Assembly: GCA_018829245.1 (NCBI GenBank)
Contig: JAHJUH010000046.1
Location: forward strand, 1 to 9,477
Length of the DNA: 9,477 bases
Direction: 5' to 3'
From: Patescibacteria group bacterium
GTDB taxonomy: Bacteria; Patescibacteriota; Minisyncoccia; Portnoybacterales; UBA2143
Shown: piece after piece, positions 1-5,982 of the stretch
Layout of the letters: each line of letters opens with the position of its first letter
How positions within the stretch are numbered: the stretch's first letter is position 1
Translations under genes and position numbers: made by a program
Notes under the pieces: model-generated
Databases searched by the model: none
What the model saw: the letters and a program-made list of their open reading frames with translations, nothing else
Told to the model about the DNA's origin: nothing

Positions 1-880
1 CAATAATTCCAAGTAAAGTAGCTGGCAAAGCGCTTGATTGAACTATTTGTTTTGCTTTTTCTGTTAATTTTTCTTGCCTTTTGCTATTTACTGGCGCTAC
101 TTCGCAAACTCCCGGCTTATAAACAATAAAGTTCCTAATTTGCCAAATACCAGCTCCTAAGGCAATTATACCAATGATTATCCTAGTTAAACCAACATAA
201 CTAATAGCTAAAAATAAATTAAGCCAAGCTGTTAAAAGTAAAAAGTAAACTGCGCCTGAAGCAAGAATAAAAGTTCCGCCCACTAACCACATTTTTTTCC
301 GAGACTTAACATTAACCAATAAAGCAATAAGGAAGAGTAAAACCCACATTGCGCAAGGATTAAACCCATCCAAAGCTCCTACTACTACAGTCAAAATTGG
401 CAAAGATAATTTAGAAAGATTAATTTGCCCAATAAAAGGATAATTAATAATCTCATCTTTTTTTTCTTTTTTCTCGCAATTTAATTTTTCTAAAGGATTA
501 ACACATACCTCTATTAAACAATTCTCAACTGCTTTTTCAATAGTTTTACCAGTAATTTCGTCATTTAAATAACCGATAATTGCTTTGTCTCCGATAAATA
601 TGGCTGGCACCATAACCACCTCTTCTTCTTCACAAGATTTAAGAAATTCAAGCAATAATTTAGCATTATCCTTATTACTATAAACTTCGTATGCATTCAT
701 TTTAATTGAAGGATATCTCTCTTGAAGATCCTTTAAAAAAACTTCTGCTTTTTTGCAATGAGGACAAGTGCTGCCATAGAAAAAATAAATATCTACTTGA
801 TTATCTTCTTGAGCAAAAGCAAAATTAGCTAATCCAAAGAAAATAAAACTTATTAAAATTAAGATGATAAATTTTTTCAT
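1..880 (-). CDS. Thioredoxin-like domain fused to CcdA/DsbD-like membrane domain (3' end beyond window)
   Basis: The frame opens at ATG 880 and runs without a stop through the left edge (293 codons seen), so the C-terminus is missing. Residues 1-23 form a signal peptide (Lys-Lys, hydrophobic core, Ala-Phe-Ala before Gln24). Residues 28-120 look like a thioredoxin/glutaredoxin fold: strand VDIYFFYGS, redox motif C39-P-H-C42 and a probable cis-proline loop at V91-P92. A linker has three cysteines (121, 126, 135) and a charged EKKEKK stretch. From about 156 a membrane domain begins with GFNPCA (Asn174-Pro-Cys176), the hallmark of CcdA/DsbD-type thiol electron carriers, followed by two more hydrophobic segments; the second conserved membrane cysteine would lie outside the window. 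Known for the family: it moves reducing equivalents across the cytoplasmic membrane to extracytoplasmic thiols. Inference: the fused domain is the outward partner. It lies 75 bp after mnmA; the gap is filled by repeats and shows no clear Shine-Dalgarno sequence. Confidence 0.85.
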   Translation of the reverse strand, partial: MKKFIILILISFIFFGLANFAFAQEDNQVDIYFFYGSTCPHCKKAEVFLKDLQERYPSIKMNAYEVYSNKDNAKLLLEFLKSCEEEEVVMVPAIFIGDKAIIGYLNDEITGKTIEKAVENCLIEVCVNPLEKLNCEKKEKKDEIINYPFIGQINLSKLSLPILTVVVGALDGFNPCAMWVLLFLIALLVNVKSRKKMWLVGGTFILASGAVYFLLLTAWLNLFLAISYVGLTRIIIGIIALGAGIWQIRNFIVYKPGVCEVAPVNSKRQEKLTEKAKQIVQSSALPATLLGII

Positions 881-882
881 AA

Positions 883-924
883 TTAACTCTAAGGAACGTC
901 TTTAACTCTAAGGAACGTCTTTAA
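883..924. repeat. 19-bp tandem duplication of a palindrome end
   Basis: The unit TTAACTCTAAGGAACGTCT occurs at 883-901 and again at 902-920, and the match continues four bases into a third unit (to 924). Each unit carries the outer end of the palindromic element (AAGGAACGTC), so one arm end has been duplicated, most simply by replication slippage. It lies directly before the start codon at 880 of the thioredoxin/CcdA-like gene, so it forms that gene's 5' untranslated region. Confidence 0.85.
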
Positions 925-970
925 AATATTACGTCCTTTGCAAAGGACGTATATTTTAAGGACGTTCCTT
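910..970. repeat. Palindromic repeat element, copy A (slightly decayed)
   Basis: An inverted repeat of 61 bp centred on TTTGCAAA (937-944). The right arm (941-970) is identical to that of copy B near 5950. The left arm differs from a perfect complement by one change (T at 920 where C is expected) and one extra T near 929-930. The block 931-971 is identical to 5939-5979. The element overlaps the end of mnmA: its outer 13-bp unit AAGGA-CGT-TCCTT (958-970) encodes the last residues Lys-Glu-Arg-Pro and part of the TAA stop. On the minus strand no T-run follows the hairpin, so it is not a typical intrinsic terminator, although it could fold strongly in RNA. Confidence 0.9.
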
Positions 971-2047
971 GATTTCCCCTCCTCCAAGACAAACATCTCC
1001 TTGGTAAAAAACCGCCCACTGACCTGAAGTAATTGCTTTTTGCGGATTATCAAAAACTAATTTTTTACCACCTAAATAAAGCTTGGCTGGAGATAATGGT
1101 TGATTAAAACGAATCTTAGCTTCAACTTTAATTGCTTTTTTTGGCGCTTGACCGGAAATAAAGCTGGGGTTTAAAACAATAACTGTTTCCTTAAAAAGAC
1201 CTGGATCATCTTTTTGATTAGTTACAATAAGTTGATTCTTTTCTATATTAAAACCAATCACCCACCAAGGGCCATTTGGAACTATAATTCCTCTGCGCTG
1301 CCCAATAGTATAGAAATGCAATCCCTGATGCTGGCCTAAAATATTATTTTTTTGATCAATAATTTCCCCTGGTTCAAATCCAATTTCTTCTTCTAAATAA
1401 GAGATTATTGATTGTTTAGCTACAAAACAAAGATCCTGACTCTGTTTTATCTTGCTAAAAAAATCAAAACCTTCCTTCTTAGCTATTTTATAAACTTCTT
1501 CCTTGGTATAATTCCCCAACGGAAAAACTATATTCTTTAATTGTTTTTGATTTAAAAGACAAAGAAAATAGCTTTGGTCTTTTTTTTCATCTTTTCCTTT
1601 AAGAAGCTCATATTTCTTTATTTCTTTGTTTTCTCTTACTCGGGCATAATGGCCAGTAGCTACATACTTAATTCCCTTTTTCTTTGCAAAATCAAATAAT
1701 TTGCTAAATTTCACCAAACGATTACAAACCAAACAAGGATTAGGAGTTTTCTTTTCCTTAAGAACTCTTAAAAAATATCCAATTACCTTTTCTTTAAAAT
1801 CAAGCTGTTCATCAATGATATAATATGGAACATTTAATTTCTTGCAGATTTCTCGGGCAATGTTAAATGATTCTGCTGAACAACAAACATTTTCTTTAAG
1901 AATGTTTCTTTTATTCTCCCAAATAGAATATTTCAATGAAACGCCAATTGGTTGATATCCTTGCTTTTTTAACAATAATAAAGAAATCGAGGAATCAACC
2001 CCACCTGAAAGACCTACAACTACTTTTGTTTTGTTATTTACTTTCAT
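956..2047 (-). CDS. mnmA: tRNA-specific 2-thiouridylase MnmA
   Basis: MnmA activates U34 of the Lys, Glu and Gln tRNAs by adenylation and transfers sulfur to make 2-thiouridine, which supports accurate wobble decoding in the cytoplasm. At 363 residues it is of normal length. Visible motifs are the ATP-binding PP-loop SGGVDSS (14-20), CCSAE (55-59), the first catalytic cysteine in NPCLVCN (Cys105), TGHYARV (131-137), DQSYFL (157-162), the second catalytic cysteine in SQDLCFV (Cys207, corresponding to Cys199 of E. coli), HFYTIGQRRG (244-253) and the C-terminal barrel ending GDVCLGGGEI. The more common STGICFI around the second cysteine is replaced by SQDLCFV, with the key Cys kept. The ATG overlaps the ppaC stop (ATGA) and has no good Shine-Dalgarno sequence, which suggests translational coupling. 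The last four residues and the stop lie in a palindromic repeat. No cysteine desulfurase or Tus-type sulfur donor is in the window. Confidence 0.97.
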   Translation of the reverse strand: MKVNNKTKVVVGLSGGVDSSISLLLLKKQGYQPIGVSLKYSIWENKRNILKENVCCSAESFNIAREICKKLNVPYYIIDEQLDFKEKVIGYFLRVLKEKKTPNPCLVCNRLVKFSKLFDFAKKKGIKYVATGHYARVRENKEIKKYELLKGKDEKKDQSYFLCLLNQKQLKNIVFPLGNYTKEEVYKIAKKEGFDFFSKIKQSQDLCFVAKQSIISYLEEEIGFEPGEIIDQKNNILGQHQGLHFYTIGQRRGIIVPNGPWWVIGFNIEKNQLIVTNQKDDPGLFKETVIVLNPSFISGQAPKKAIKVEAKIRFNQPLSPAKLYLGGKKLVFDNPQKAITSGQWAVFYQGDVCLGGGEIKERP

Positions 2048-2979
2048 TTATTAAACGCTTTGGCGAATTTTGGCACTACCTGTTTTTTTCTAGAAATAAT
2101 TCCATCAAGATATACCCGTCCTCTTTTTATTTTAGCGCCTAAAGCTTCTTCAAGTTTAGCTTGGTCCTCGCTACTGGTTAAAAATAATGAACCCTCTTTG
2201 ATAATATCAGTGAGTAATAACAATACAGAGTGATAGCCGTCTTTTTCTCTTAATTTATCAAGTTCAACTAAAAGCTCCTCCTTTCTTTCAGAAAACTCGC
2301 CTAAATCAATGGTCTCTACCTGCCCAATGCCAATTTTTCCAACCTTAAAATTAAAATTCTTAAAATCGCTTTTAATAATTTCTACTGCCTTCAAGGCCTT
2401 AACACTGGAACGAACCTTAAACAATTCCTTGCCCAAGGCCTGCCAATCTTTAATTCCTGCTAATTCAGCTAATTTTTCAATTATTTTCTTGTCTTTTTCA
2501 GTACAAGTTGGTAATTTGGCAATAACAGTATCTACTAAAATAGCTGAAAGCATCAAGCCGGCTAAATTTTCAGATAGTTCAATATTTTGAGCAAAATACA
2601 TATGAGCAATAATGGAACAAGTGGCTCCTAGTGGCTCAACCATAAATGTTATTGGCTGACCATATTTAAAATCAACTTTATGATGGTCTAAAACCTCTAA
2701 TAAATTAGCTTGTTCAATGCCATGGACAGATTGAGAGAATTCATTGTGATCGACTAAAATAACATTTTGATCTTTAGCGTTTTCTAAAACTGGCGGCTTT
2801 TCAAAAACAAATTTTTTTAAAGCAAATTCAGTTTCCTTGTTTATCTCTCCAGCCAAAGCAGGCTGATATTTGTCTGTTTTCTCTATCCTGTTCTTAAAAA
2901 CAGCATAACTAATGGCCGAGGCCACGCTGTCTAAGTCCGGAGGCATATGACCGATAATATAAACTTTATTTTGCACCAT
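2044..2979 (-). CDS. ppaC: Manganese-dependent (family II) inorganic pyrophosphatase
   Basis: This cytoplasmic DHH-superfamily enzyme hydrolyses pyrophosphate to phosphate and so pulls biosynthetic reactions forward. At 311 residues it matches the short form (about 309 in Bacillus) and has no CBS or DRTGG regulatory insert. Metal ligands are visible in order: GHMPPDLDS (His11, Asp15, Asp17), VDHNE (Asp77), the DHH triad (Asp98-His99-His100) and ILVDT (Asp150). The DHHA2 domain ends with the diagnostic SRKKQVVP (296-303), which binds substrate phosphate. The ATG at 2979 places His11 close to the usual N-terminal position, which supports the start. There is no Shine-Dalgarno sequence upstream, and a promoter sits so close that the mRNA may be leaderless. 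It is the first gene of the unit ppaC-mnmA and overlaps mnmA by 4 bp. Pyrophosphate released by MnmA's adenylation step is a substrate for it, but the pairing need not be functional. Confidence 0.97.
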   Translation of the reverse strand: MVQNKVYIIGHMPPDLDSVASAISYAVFKNRIEKTDKYQPALAGEINKETEFALKKFVFEKPPVLENAKDQNVILVDHNEFSQSVHGIEQANLLEVLDHHKVDFKYGQPITFMVEPLGATCSIIAHMYFAQNIELSENLAGLMLSAILVDTVIAKLPTCTEKDKKIIEKLAELAGIKDWQALGKELFKVRSSVKALKAVEIIKSDFKNFNFKVGKIGIGQVETIDLGEFSERKEELLVELDKLREKDGYHSVLLLLTDIIKEGSLFLTSSEDQAKLEEALGAKIKRGRVYLDGIISRKKQVVPKFAKAFNK

Positions 2980-2985
2980 AGTTTT

Positions 2986-3014
2986 ATTTTACATATCTTT
3001 TTAAGTTTTGTCTA
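2986..3014 (-). promoter_or_regulatory. Predicted sigma70-type promoter of ppaC-mnmA
   Basis: Read on the minus strand, TAGACA (3014-3009) and TAAAAT (2991-2986) each match five of six bases of the -35 and -10 consensus, separated by exactly 17 bp. Six bases (2985-2980) then lead to the ATG at 2979, so the expected transcription start coincides with the A of the start codon or lies within a base or two. The promoter begins directly after the T-run of the preceding operon's terminator. In such AT-rich DNA chance matches are common, so confidence is moderate. Confidence 0.55.
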
Positions 3015-3020
3015 TTATTT

Positions 3021-3058
3021 TTAAAAAATACCACTAGGTCGTTTTTTCAACCTAGTGG
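3021..3058 (-). terminator. Intrinsic terminator of the exporter operon
   Basis: On the minus strand a perfect 9-bp stem, CCACTAGGT (3058-3050) with ACCTAGTGG (3039-3031), encloses a 10-nt A-rich loop and is followed by TATTTTTT (about 3028-3021). It starts 5 nt after the TGA stop (3064-3066) of the 85-residue membrane protein gene. It separates the ABC exporter operon from the ppaC-mnmA unit. Confidence 0.9.
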
Positions 3059-3063
3059 CATTA

Positions 3064-3321
3064 TCACTTTTTGAATCTTCTTAAAAACCTACTAGCAATA
3101 TTGCTTAAAATAAATATCATTGCCATAGAAATAAAAATCTGAGCAATGAAAAACGCAAATTCAATTCGATCATTGCCAATAAGAATACCTGCTTGATTAA
3201 TACGTTTTCCTGTGTAAAAAACTAAAAACAAACTAATAATAATTATTATCACAGCAAGCAAAAATGCAAGTCCATATATTCTAAGCTTATATACTCCAGA
3301 AAAATCACTATTTTTTTTCAT
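3064..3321 (-). CDS. Small two-helix membrane protein of unknown function
   Basis: This is an 85-residue protein that I do not recognise. A short basic/polar N-terminus is followed by two strong hydrophobic segments (about 15-36, rich in Ile/Leu, and 53-75), a short polar loop (TGKRINQAGILIGNDRIE) between them, and a basic tail RFLRRFKK. The positive-inside rule suggests both ends face the cytoplasm. The start ATG at 3321 is firmly set by the Shine-Dalgarno sequence AAGGAGGT six bases upstream, the best in the window. A run of eight A follows the start codon, so transcript slippage is conceivable. It is the last gene of the exporter operon, 36 bp after the second permease and directly before the terminator. 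Inference: a minor membrane subunit or an accessory of the ABC system; it could also be unrelated. Confidence 0.8.
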   Translation of the reverse strand: MKKNSDFSGVYKLRIYGLAFLLAVIIIIISLFLVFYTGKRINQAGILIGNDRIEFAFFIAQIFISMAMIFILSNIASRFLRRFKK

Positions 3322-3327
3322 TGCCTT

Positions 3328-3335
3328 ACCTCCTT
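3328..3335 (-). promoter_or_regulatory. Consensus Shine-Dalgarno site of the small membrane protein
   Basis: AAGGAGGT on the minus strand, six bases before the ATG at 3321. It is the only near-perfect anti-16S match in the window; other genes here have weak sites (GAGAGA before the ATPase, AAAGGAAA at 9138-9131 before the SIMPL gene) or none. The last gene of the operon may therefore be translated more strongly than the permeases before it. Confidence 0.85.
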
Positions 3336-3357
3336 ATTTGTTTTGTGTTAAAAGAAC

Positions 3358-4620
3358 TTATTCCTTTCTCATTGCTTCAACTGGACTTAATTGAGCTGCT
3401 TTGCGAGCTGGATAAATACCAAAAATTAATCCAATAGCCATAGAAACAAAGAAAGCTGCTGCAATAGCCACCCATGAAATATCCATTGGCCAACTGCTTA
3501 GTCCTTGGGTTCTAACTATTAAACTGCCTAGTAAAAAATTACCTATTCCTAAAACAATCCCAATCACTCCACCTAAAATAGTAATGATCAAACTCTCAAT
3601 TAAAAACTGCCAAAGAATATTTTTCTTAGTTGCGCCTAATGATTTGCGCAATCCAATTTCATGAGTTCGTTCACTAACTGAAACTAGCATAATATTCATA
3701 ATACCAATTCCGCCGACTAATAAAGAAATAGCTGCTAAAAATCCTAAAAGAAGATTTAAAACAACGCTCATTTCCTGAACCTGACTTATAACTTCTTCCA
3801 TAGTAGTGATCTGAAAATCATCTTTAGCTGGATCTTTAATATTATGATGACGACGAAGTAATTGAGAAATTTCCTCAATTGCTTGAACAGAATAGCTTTC
3901 ATCTTTAATAGTTAAAATTATCTCTAACAGATAATCAATTCCTAAAACCTCTTTAAGAGCTGTCTCAATAGGAATATACATAAAATCATTCATATCAACT
4001 CCGCCAAATGAAAAACCTCCCATTGGTTCTAAAGTACCAACAACTTTAAAACTTTGACCTTTTAATTTAATTTTCTTGCCGATAGGATCTATTGGCCCAA
4101 AAAAATCTTCTGTTAAATTACTCCCTAAAACAGCTACTTTAGCTAATGTCTCATCTTCTGTGTCAGTAAAAAAACGTCCCTTATCTACTTTAGCTGTTCT
4201 CATTACTAAAGGAAAATCAGCATTAGCTCCAAAAAGTAAAACTTTTTTTTCTTTATCCTTATAAACAGCCCATTCTTGAGCAAAGGTTTCTCCAGTTACT
4301 GCTTCAATATATGGAAATCTTTCTTTATCTTTAAGCGCTTTAATATCTTTTATCTTAAGAGTTGTTATCTTAACTCCCTGCATTATAGAAATAGCTGATC
4401 CAACCTCGCTTGCTTCTGGTATTTTAACTGCAATATCAAGTATGCCTGGCCCAAATGCTTCAATTTCATTGGTAACAAATCCTTTTAAGCTTTGCCCCAA
4501 TGAAAGAATAATTACCACAGCTGATACTCCAATAACAATTCCTAAAATAGAAAAAAAACTGCGTAGTTTATTCGCTTTTAAAGCAATGATTGATTGTTTG
4601 ATTATAGAGAATATGTTCAT
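3358..4620 (-). CDS. MacB/FtsX-type ABC transporter permease (second of a tandem pair)
   Basis: This 420-residue permease of the type VII ABC (MacB/LolCE/FtsX) superfamily has no ATPase domain. TM1 spans about 21-43 (SFFSILGIVIGVSAVVIILSLG); then comes a large extracytoplasmic MacB_PCD region (about 45-280), followed by the FtsX domain with TM2 (about 287-310, AAISLLVGGIGIMNIM), TM3 (about 336-365) and TM4 (about 383-404). The cytoplasmic coupling motif after TM2, ERTHEIGLRKSLGA, and the tail YPARKAAQLSPVEAMRKE are typical. It is paralogous to the permease just upstream (30 bp gap), sharing HNIKDPAKDDF in the outer domain and the whole TM2-coupling region. Known for the family: it transmits ATP-driven motion to the outside rather than forming a classical transport channel. 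Inference: it pairs with the other permease as a heterodimer on the shared ATPase, as proposed for split MacB systems. The cargo is unknown. Confidence 0.92.
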   Translation of the reverse strand: MNIFSIIKQSIIALKANKLRSFFSILGIVIGVSAVVIILSLGQSLKGFVTNEIEAFGPGILDIAVKIPEASEVGSAISIMQGVKITTLKIKDIKALKDKERFPYIEAVTGETFAQEWAVYKDKEKKVLLFGANADFPLVMRTAKVDKGRFFTDTEDETLAKVAVLGSNLTEDFFGPIDPIGKKIKLKGQSFKVVGTLEPMGGFSFGGVDMNDFMYIPIETALKEVLGIDYLLEIILTIKDESYSVQAIEEISQLLRRHHNIKDPAKDDFQITTMEEVISQVQEMSVVLNLLLGFLAAISLLVGGIGIMNIMLVSVSERTHEIGLRKSLGATKKNILWQFLIESLIITILGGVIGIVLGIGNFLLGSLIVRTQGLSSWPMDISWVAIAAAFFVSMAIGLIFGIYPARKAAQLSPVEAMRKE

Positions 4621-4626
4621 ACTTAT

Positions 4627-4639
4627 AAGGTCCGACCTT
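4627..4639. repeat. 13-bp inverted repeat in the inter-permease gap
   Basis: AAGGTC-C-GACCTT, a perfect 6+1+6 palindrome in the 30-bp gap between the two permease genes, seven bases before the second start codon. It has the same length and similar ends as the AAGGA-N3-TCCTT unit near 5895, but with a changed inner base pair. It could be a diverged relative or a chance match. As RNA, the hairpin would sit where a ribosome binding site is expected. Confidence 0.5.
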
Positions 4640-4650
4640 GGTTATATTGG

Positions 4651-5883
4651 TTACTCATACCTTAATGCTTCAATTGGATTTAATTTAGAAGCGCGATTAG
4701 CTGGCCAAAGGCCAAATATCAAACCAACACTAACAGCAACTGTTGTAGAAATAACAACAGAAAAAGGCGTCACAATAAATCGCCAATCATAACCAAAATA
4801 TTTAACTCCAATAGATATAACTAAAGCAATTAAAATTCCTAAAATAATCCCTATTATCCCTCCAATTAAAGTCATAATACCGCTTTCTATTAAAAACTGA
4901 ATTAAAATATCTTTTCTTCTGGCTCCAATTGCCTTGCGCAAACCAATTTCTCTAGTTCTCTCATTAACAGCCACAAACATAATATTCATAATACCGATTC
5001 CACCGACTAACAAAGAAATAGCTGCTACAGCTACTAAAAACATTTTAAGCGCTTGGGTAATTGAACCTAAAATATCTAAGGCTTGAGCAGTACTTTTAAC
5101 TCCAAAATCATCTTTAGCTGGATCCTTAATATGATGTTGATAACGAACCGTTGATTTAACCTGACTAATAGTTAAATCAATATTCTCTGGCTTATCAACT
5201 TTAGCCCGAATAAATGTTAAATGATCAACACCTAAAAGAAGTTTTTGGGCTGTTATTAAAGGAACAAAAACTTGTTCATCTTGATTTTGAAAAGTAACTA
5301 CTCCTCTTTCTTTCATAACGCCAATAACTTTAAAACTAACCTGATTTATTTTAATCCTCTTATTAATCGGATCATCTTGTCCAAAAAGTTCTTCTTTTAC
5401 TTTACTTCCTAAAACAACTACTCTATCCATTCCATTAACTTCCTCTGATTTAATAAATCGGCCAATTTCAACTGACGTATCTTCAACTGATGTATATCCT
5501 GAAGTAACACCAGTATAATCAAAACTTTTTGATTTATTAAAATAACTTATTGTGCCTTGTCCTTTAATATACGAACAAACTGCCACAATATATGGCAGTT
5601 CTTCTATTGCCAAAGCATCTTCATGTTTAAGAGTAGTTATTTCAATGCCAAAAGCAGAAGCTGGCGGACCAGCCTCATCAGCAGCTCCTGGCAAAACACC
5701 AATTAAATTACTTCCCATAGCGCTAACTTGAGATAAAAGCAAATCCTGAGCTCCTGCTCCCACAGCCATAATTGAAATCACTGCGGCTACTCCAATAACA
5801 ATACCTAACATTGTTAAAAAAGAACGGCTCTTTTGCAAGAGTAAATTATCAAAAGTTAATTTTAAAACATTAAATAGATACAT
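4651..5883 (-). CDS. MacB/FtsX-type ABC transporter permease (first of a tandem pair)
   Basis: A 410-residue permease with the MacB architecture: TM1 about 21-43 (SFLTMLGIVIGVAAVISIMAVG), an extracytoplasmic MacB_PCD region (about 45-275, starting with the typical GANNL-like stretch MGSNLIGVLPG), then the FtsX domain with TM2 (about 281-303), TM3 (about 329-357) and TM4 (about 372-394). The coupling motif NERTREIGLRKAIGARRKDIL follows TM2 and the end WPANRASKLNPIEALRYE is characteristic. The ATPase is a separate upstream gene, unlike the fused MacB of E. coli. The gap to the ATPase is 99 bp, far larger than other gaps in the operon, and holds a 62-bp palindrome plus a 13-bp hairpin unit. There is no good Shine-Dalgarno sequence before the ATG at 5883. 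Inference: it forms a heterodimer with the next permease. The substrate (peptide, lipid or other envelope compound) cannot be read from the sequence. Confidence 0.93.
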   Translation of the reverse strand: MYLFNVLKLTFDNLLLQKSRSFLTMLGIVIGVAAVISIMAVGAGAQDLLLSQVSAMGSNLIGVLPGAADEAGPPASAFGIEITTLKHEDALAIEELPYIVAVCSYIKGQGTISYFNKSKSFDYTGVTSGYTSVEDTSVEIGRFIKSEEVNGMDRVVVLGSKVKEELFGQDDPINKRIKINQVSFKVIGVMKERGVVTFQNQDEQVFVPLITAQKLLLGVDHLTFIRAKVDKPENIDLTISQVKSTVRYQHHIKDPAKDDFGVKSTAQALDILGSITQALKMFLVAVAAISLLVGGIGIMNIMFVAVNERTREIGLRKAIGARRKDILIQFLIESGIMTLIGGIIGIILGILIALVISIGVKYFGYDWRFIVTPFSVVISTTVAVSVGLIFGLWPANRASKLNPIEALRYE

Positions 5884-5894
5884 AAAACCAATTT

Positions 5895-5907
5895 AAGGAC
5901 TGTCCTT
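5895..5907. repeat. Solo AAGGA-N3-TCCTT hairpin unit
   Basis: AAGGACTGTCCTT is a 13-bp inverted repeat 12 bp before the first permease start and 10 bp from the large palindrome. It has the same arms (AAGGA/TCCTT) as the units at 5919-5931 and 5966-5978 inside the large palindrome, differing only in the three central bases. It looks like a separate member of the same repeat family. Confidence 0.75.
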
Positions 5908-5917
5908 TCTATCATAT

Positions 5918-5979
5918 CAAGGAACGTCCTTAAAATATACGTCCTTTGCAAAGGACGTATATTTTAAGGACGTTCCTTG
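5918..5979. repeat. Perfect 62-bp palindromic repeat element, copy B
   Basis: Both 31-bp arms are exact reverse complements with no unpaired centre (axis between 5948 and 5949, TTTG|CAAA). It is internally nested: AAGGA-ACG-TCCTT (5919-5931), a 20-bp palindrome (5939-5958) and AAGGA-CGT-TCCTT (5966-5978). It lies three bases after the ATPase stop codon and upstream of the first permease. Copy A at 910-970 shares the right arm exactly. No T-run follows on the minus strand, so full termination is not expected, but a strong RNA hairpin could protect the upstream mRNA or lower permease expression. It resembles REP/MITE-type elements; no transposase gene is in the window. Confidence 0.95.
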
Positions 5980-5982
5980 GGT

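Noticed and set aside
883..970. CRISPR-like array at the repeats upstream of the thioredoxin/CcdA gene
   Set aside because: The 19-bp units are directly abutting with no spacers, there are only two, and no cas gene is present.
1936..2590. Plus-strand open frames at 1936-2142 and 2309-2590
   Set aside because: They lie opposite mnmA and ppaC, whose motifs are complete. The plus-strand products are of low complexity, have no recognisable domain and lack a ribosome binding site.
2044..3066. Recoded TGA (as in some CPR lineages)
   Set aside because: TGA ends ppaC at the expected length and ends the 85-residue gene just before its terminator; no gene needs TGA read as an amino acid.
4076..4792. 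Plus-strand open frames at 4076-4264 and 4442-4792
   Set aside because: They lie opposite well-supported permease genes, and their residues read like antisense translation of AT-rich coding DNA.
910..5979. The two large palindromes as intrinsic terminators
   Set aside because: Neither has a T-run after the hairpin on the minus strand. Copy B lies inside what otherwise reads as one operon, so strong termination is unlikely.
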